From positions 23,787,953-23,851,952 of the forward strand of contig CM033408.1 of NCBI GenBank assembly GCA_019426215.1: a DNA stretch of 64,000 bases. The letters run 5' to 3'. The notes under the pieces were generated by a model. It had not been told where the DNA came from. It saw only the letters and a list, made by a program, of their open reading frames with translations, and did no database searches. The position numbers were made by a program, and so were the translations under genes. Within the stretch, counting starts at the first letter, position 1. Every line of letters starts with the position of its first letter. This DNA comes from Buddleja alternifolia. Its lineage: Eukaryota > Streptophyta > Magnoliopsida > Lamiales > Scrophulariaceae. Of the stretch, positions 60,318 to 64,000 are shown piece after piece.

Positions 60318-62499
60318 GGGTTAATTACACTAACTATCCCTATTATATAGTGTAGTTACTGTATAAACTGCTTAGTTGAGCACATAATAGACATCAGAGA
60401 TGGAGCTACATGGTGGGCAGCTGGGGGCAACCCCCTCCAACTTTGAATAAATTATTTTTTTGCCCTACAAATTTTTGAAATTTGAAATTTTGCCCCCCCC
60501 CCCTCCAAAATCCAAAAATATCAAGGTTTGACCCATTGTTTTTGTCTTCGCCCCTCCCCCCCCTGAACCCCAAATCTTGGCTCCGTCCCTGATGGACACC
60601 ACTCATATTATTGCCCCATTCAATTAGAAAACGTTAGTAAATTGCTGAAATCATTAAAGAATATTTTTTAATTTCCTTGCCCTTACCTCAATCACTCATT
60701 TTCATTTGGCCAAAAAAACCTAAGGAGGTGAATGTAACTTTTCAAATAAAAGAGAATGAAAATGTAATTGTTAATCTATAAATTGATGTAATAAGATTGT
60801 AGATGGATGTACATATTTTTCTCAAGTGCAGTATTCGTGCTTCTCTTTGCACGTGATAATCATAATACGTATGAGATATTCTTTATCTAATAAATCACTA
60901 CTCGTGTCTCATTTGCGTTTTCTTACTACAATTTTAAGAGCTATAGTTGTCAGATTTTTTTTATTTAACACCAGTTTTCTCAATCATTTTTTAAATTGCA
61001 TTTCTTTTCCTTATAGCGGTCCTTCTATTAAAATTATGTACTTCTAAAGTATTTTCTCTTCAAAAGAATAATGCTTAAGAAACTCTCCTAAAATATCTCT
61101 ACTTAACTTTCTATATAAATCATTTGAAGATAGGCATAGTTGCACATCTACATTCATCACATGTGTATTGCTTTGTGAATACAATCATGTCGACACATTA
61201 AATTAAATTAGTTGAGTAGCGAATATGAGATGGTAATACAAAAATCTCATTCCAAAGATCATTGCTAATGAGTGAATTTAGAAAAGACTATTCGATTTCC
61301 TTATAGAGGAGCTCTTAATAAAATTCAGTTACTCTTCTTGATTCATAAAAAAATATTAGACCAGTGAAAAATTAACTTGTAAAAATCATACTAGTGAACT
61401 TTATTGCTGACAATTGGAGAAAAAGTGAGTTTCTGTAGTCACAGTTAGTGCTGAAAATTGGAGAAAAATAGAGGTTGTGTAGTCATTGTCAAAATTAGGA
61501 TAAGTTCAGAAATAGTAATTTATGTATGAAATCGTAGTGGAATCTCTGTTCGTAATTTATTTGTATATGATTTAGAGTGCATGATTTGACTGTTAACATG
61601 GTCTTGTCTATATATGATGTAACTGCAAAAATAGTTAGAGATGTGTTTTACTATTAAACATGAACTCACCCTTTATCTCTCTTGTTACAAATAAATATTC
61701 TAAATTATATATATTTCACGTTAAACTATTGGGCTCATTCATATGATCTCATTTATTCGCATTGCGGTAGAAAAACCCAAATTAGGCATGTTTCCACACA
61801 TAGAGAAATTTTATATTTTGCACTTAACCTCCTAAAGTACACGGGGGTTTGCTCTTTCTTATATATCAGCATGTCCCCGCAAAATATTCTACCAGGATTC
61901 AATCAAATGTCATGAATGTACGATTTTTAAGGACAAAACAGTCCTTTCAGCTAAGGACCTTTGTGGAATAATTGCTTTGCCATTAAAGTAGTGATTTTCT
62001 GCTAGAAAACCATCCTACAAACGTGCCAAACGTTAAAAAAGTTAGATCAACCCATTTTTATCTAAAAATTAAACATCTTCCAAATAAACTCATTTGCTCT
62101 CTAATACGTCTTTTTAGGGTTCTTCATTTCTTCCAAATTGAAAATACTTCAACACCTAATTAATCAAACTAGTGAATAATGGAAGGATAAAAATCACACT
62201 AGTAAATTTTAATGCTCAATTGGGGAAATTGTCGTTTTTGTAGCCATTGTTAAAATTAGGATGAGTTCAGAAATAGTGACTTATGGATGAAACCGTGAGT
62301 GGGATCTCTGTTTTCTTTGTAATTTAGTTGTGTTTATGATTTAGAGTGCAAGATTTGACAGTTAATGTGGTATTGTCTTATCTATTTACATAGCTGCAAA
62401 AATAGTTAGCGATGGGTTCAAGTATCAATAATAAACTCACCCTTCATCTCTCTAGTTACTAATACATTGGATTACTTATGATTCATATCAGACTATTGA
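60318..62499. repeat. Array unit U9, incomplete
   Basis: Contains the long module with an hAT MITE, then at about 62164 'cacctaattaat' jumps to 'caaactagtgaataatgg', skipping one module. It is cut at 62499 by the TRIM-like sequence, in the middle of 'cagactattg', before any kinase exon. Confidence 0.82.
60395..60591. mobile_element. Small hAT-type MITE (197 bp)
   Basis: It starts CAGAGATGGAGC and ends GGCTCCGTCCCTG, so the termini are near-complementary (CAGGGACGGAGCC type). It interrupts 'cataatagacacccctc'. Flanks atagacat and atggacac match at 6 of 8 positions, a decayed 8-bp TSD. It is rich in C/G runs and has no coding capacity. Confidence 0.8.
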
Positions 62500-62933
62500 T
62501 GTCACGCCCTGGGCTCGCGAGCCCGTTGGACGTGAGAATTGCCTCCAAACTCACTGTGTGCACCCTGAATAAGCTCTAATGGACTTTCTTAAAAGGGATA
62601 TCCAATGGGCACACATGAATTCTTTGAAAAATCCTTATAAGCTCTTCCTCTTTTCAATTCTTATTCAATGTGGGATAGGGCATCACAATCACCCCTCCTT
62701 TAGAACGCTACTTCCTCAGGGCTTGGCCCATGAGCCCATTGGATGCGAAGCATGCCTCCGAAAGCACTAAGCATAACCTTGAGTTGGGAATTTGAATCAC
62801 GACCCAAAATGGATATTCATTGTTACAGCTGAATTTTTCGGCTCACTTTATATACTATTCAAATATCCGACATTTTTCCAAGGTGGGACGCCACATTGGG
62901 GGGCCTCATAATCACCCCCACTTCAGGATGTGA
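62500..62933 (-). mobile_element. TRIM-like LTR tandem, degenerate
   Basis: 62500-62687 is a 188-bp LTR-like sequence (TGTCACGCCCTGGG...GGGCATCACA), the same length and layout as the inverted TRIM LTRs, followed by the polypurine side 'atcacccctcc'. A second related LTR-like stretch then follows (62711 to about 62910, with 'aaccttgagttgggaatttg' and 'cacgacccaaaatgg') and another 'ataatcaccccc'. No primer-binding site is seen between them. Confidence 0.65.
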
Positions 62934-64000
62934 TGTAACGCCCGACCTTAAGGTGGCACGATAATAACTTAACGATACGTTCTCAAGGATAAAGGCTAGC
63001 AGCGGAATCAAATACACAAAATATCATCATCGTTTAGCCTAATACAAACCCATACTACATATAAACATCATAGATCATGTCTAACATGTCAAGAAAATTG
63101 CTAACGATGGATGTCAAAATAACTATTACAAAAGTTCCCCGAAAGGTATGTCAAGCTATTTCCACCCACTCTTGCCCATGACTGGAAGGAAAAGAAAATA
63201 CGTAAGCAAAGGCTTAGTGAGTGCCAGTGCTCGTGTGTAAGTTGCTTAAAATGATTTTTATTGATTTTCGAAGGATCATTGAAATCCTAAATAAGATAAG
63301 CAATTTATGATCATGGTAACAAGTAAGCAATAGCTAGTATGCGACAAGGTCTTAGTATATGCACAGTGAGGGGTGTCAAATGTCATGGAAACATGCTTAA
63401 AACAATTTCGTTCATGATAAAGCTGGGATGATTGGTGGCATGATATTTAAGTTTGAAAACATGCATTTTAAAAGTGTGCAGTCAATGTAAGTACCACGTC
63501 CAAGACTCAATGCAAGTATCATGTACAAAACATGTTTAAGTAACACGTACACGTCACGCTTAAGCAGTAGGGGGCCATGTTAGCAATACCATCGCGTCCG
63601 ATGATTTACCCATAGCACTTTGGGTCCCTCTGCTTCTTCCTTATCACCCCTGAACACGCGGCTTAACAGTCATCACCTTATACCTCCCCACGCAGGCTCG
63701 CGATGCCCGATTTGGTCATATCCGGAATATGCCACACGATAAATGACCCATGCACCCTCAGAGCACTCCGTCCTAGGTGCATGGATCTGGACGTGGATAG
63801 CGGGAACTGTTTAAGACCGCAAGCCCATGCTTGACCGGCCGAACCCTGCCCTATCCATCGCCCGACCTTGGGCCCAACACAACCACGCAAGATGAAACAT
63901 GTCACAAGAACACCATCACGACAAATGATCATGATACAAGAACCAAATGATGGAGTACTTCCACGAATCCATAAAAACCGATGTTTATTTTGAAATCATG
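62934..64000 (-). mobile_element. Solo-LTR family copy, inverted, running off the window
   Basis: Read on the minus strand it ends GGTCGGGCGTTACA at 62934. The block 63470-64000 is the inverse of 34590-35130 in solo LTR 3 with very few differences. The other end lies outside the window, so solo LTR and full element cannot be told apart. A possible TSD copy is TGTGA at 62929-62933. Confidence 0.88.

Overview
This window is plant nuclear DNA, most likely from a eudicot. It is AT-rich and made almost entirely of repeats and transposons; I find no intact host gene, tRNA or rRNA. The plant assignment rests on a SIRE-lineage Ty1/copia element (Sirevirus), CACTA elements with plant-style subterminal repeats, TRIM elements primed by initiator tRNA-Met, hAT-type MITEs, and fragments resembling plant SHAGGY/GSK3 kinase and CKS1 genes. 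I cannot name the species.

Layout. 1-768: unassigned sequence, then a scrap of the array repeat. 769-8827: a decayed Sirevirus on the minus strand (gag, protease, integrase, RT, RNase H, then an extra ORF downstream of pol). Its linker carries a 689-bp hAT MITE with a perfect 8-bp TSD. 8828-9386: a 30-bp minisatellite. 9387-9931: one end of a CACTA element, abutting the gag of a second, short-LTR copia element (9932-10743). 11036-62499: a long tandem array. 62500-64000: TRIM-like LTR pieces, then an inverted solo-type LTR that runs off the window.

The array is the main feature. After dated insertions are subtracted, six intervals between equivalent landmarks come to about 4.0-4.1 kb; other units are shortened to about 2.0-3.0 kb. 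Full units carry, on the minus strand, three exons of a SHAGGY/GSK3 kinase: the glycine-loop exon, the catalytic-lysine to YVKLYTYQ exon, and the IFRALSYIH...HRDIKPQNLL exon. All are broken. Copies from about 25 kb onward share a one-base insertion in the HRD exon, so they descend from one already-dead copy. Two older units (11-19.7 kb) lack that insertion.

The array has been a landing site for transposons whose ends can be read precisely: a 1534-bp copia solo LTR (TSD AATGA), three 2.7-2.9 kb solo LTRs of one family (TSDs AGTGG, GACAG/GACAC, AGATC), a 2077-bp solo LTR of another family (TSD TTTCT), a 3631-bp CACTA element (TSD TTT) holding CKS1-like exons, an hAT MITE, and a TRIM present three times at one target site (full, solo LTR, inverted). 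The shared TRIM site, a shared deletion junction and the CACTA present in only one of two paralogous blocks give a relative order of duplication and insertion events.
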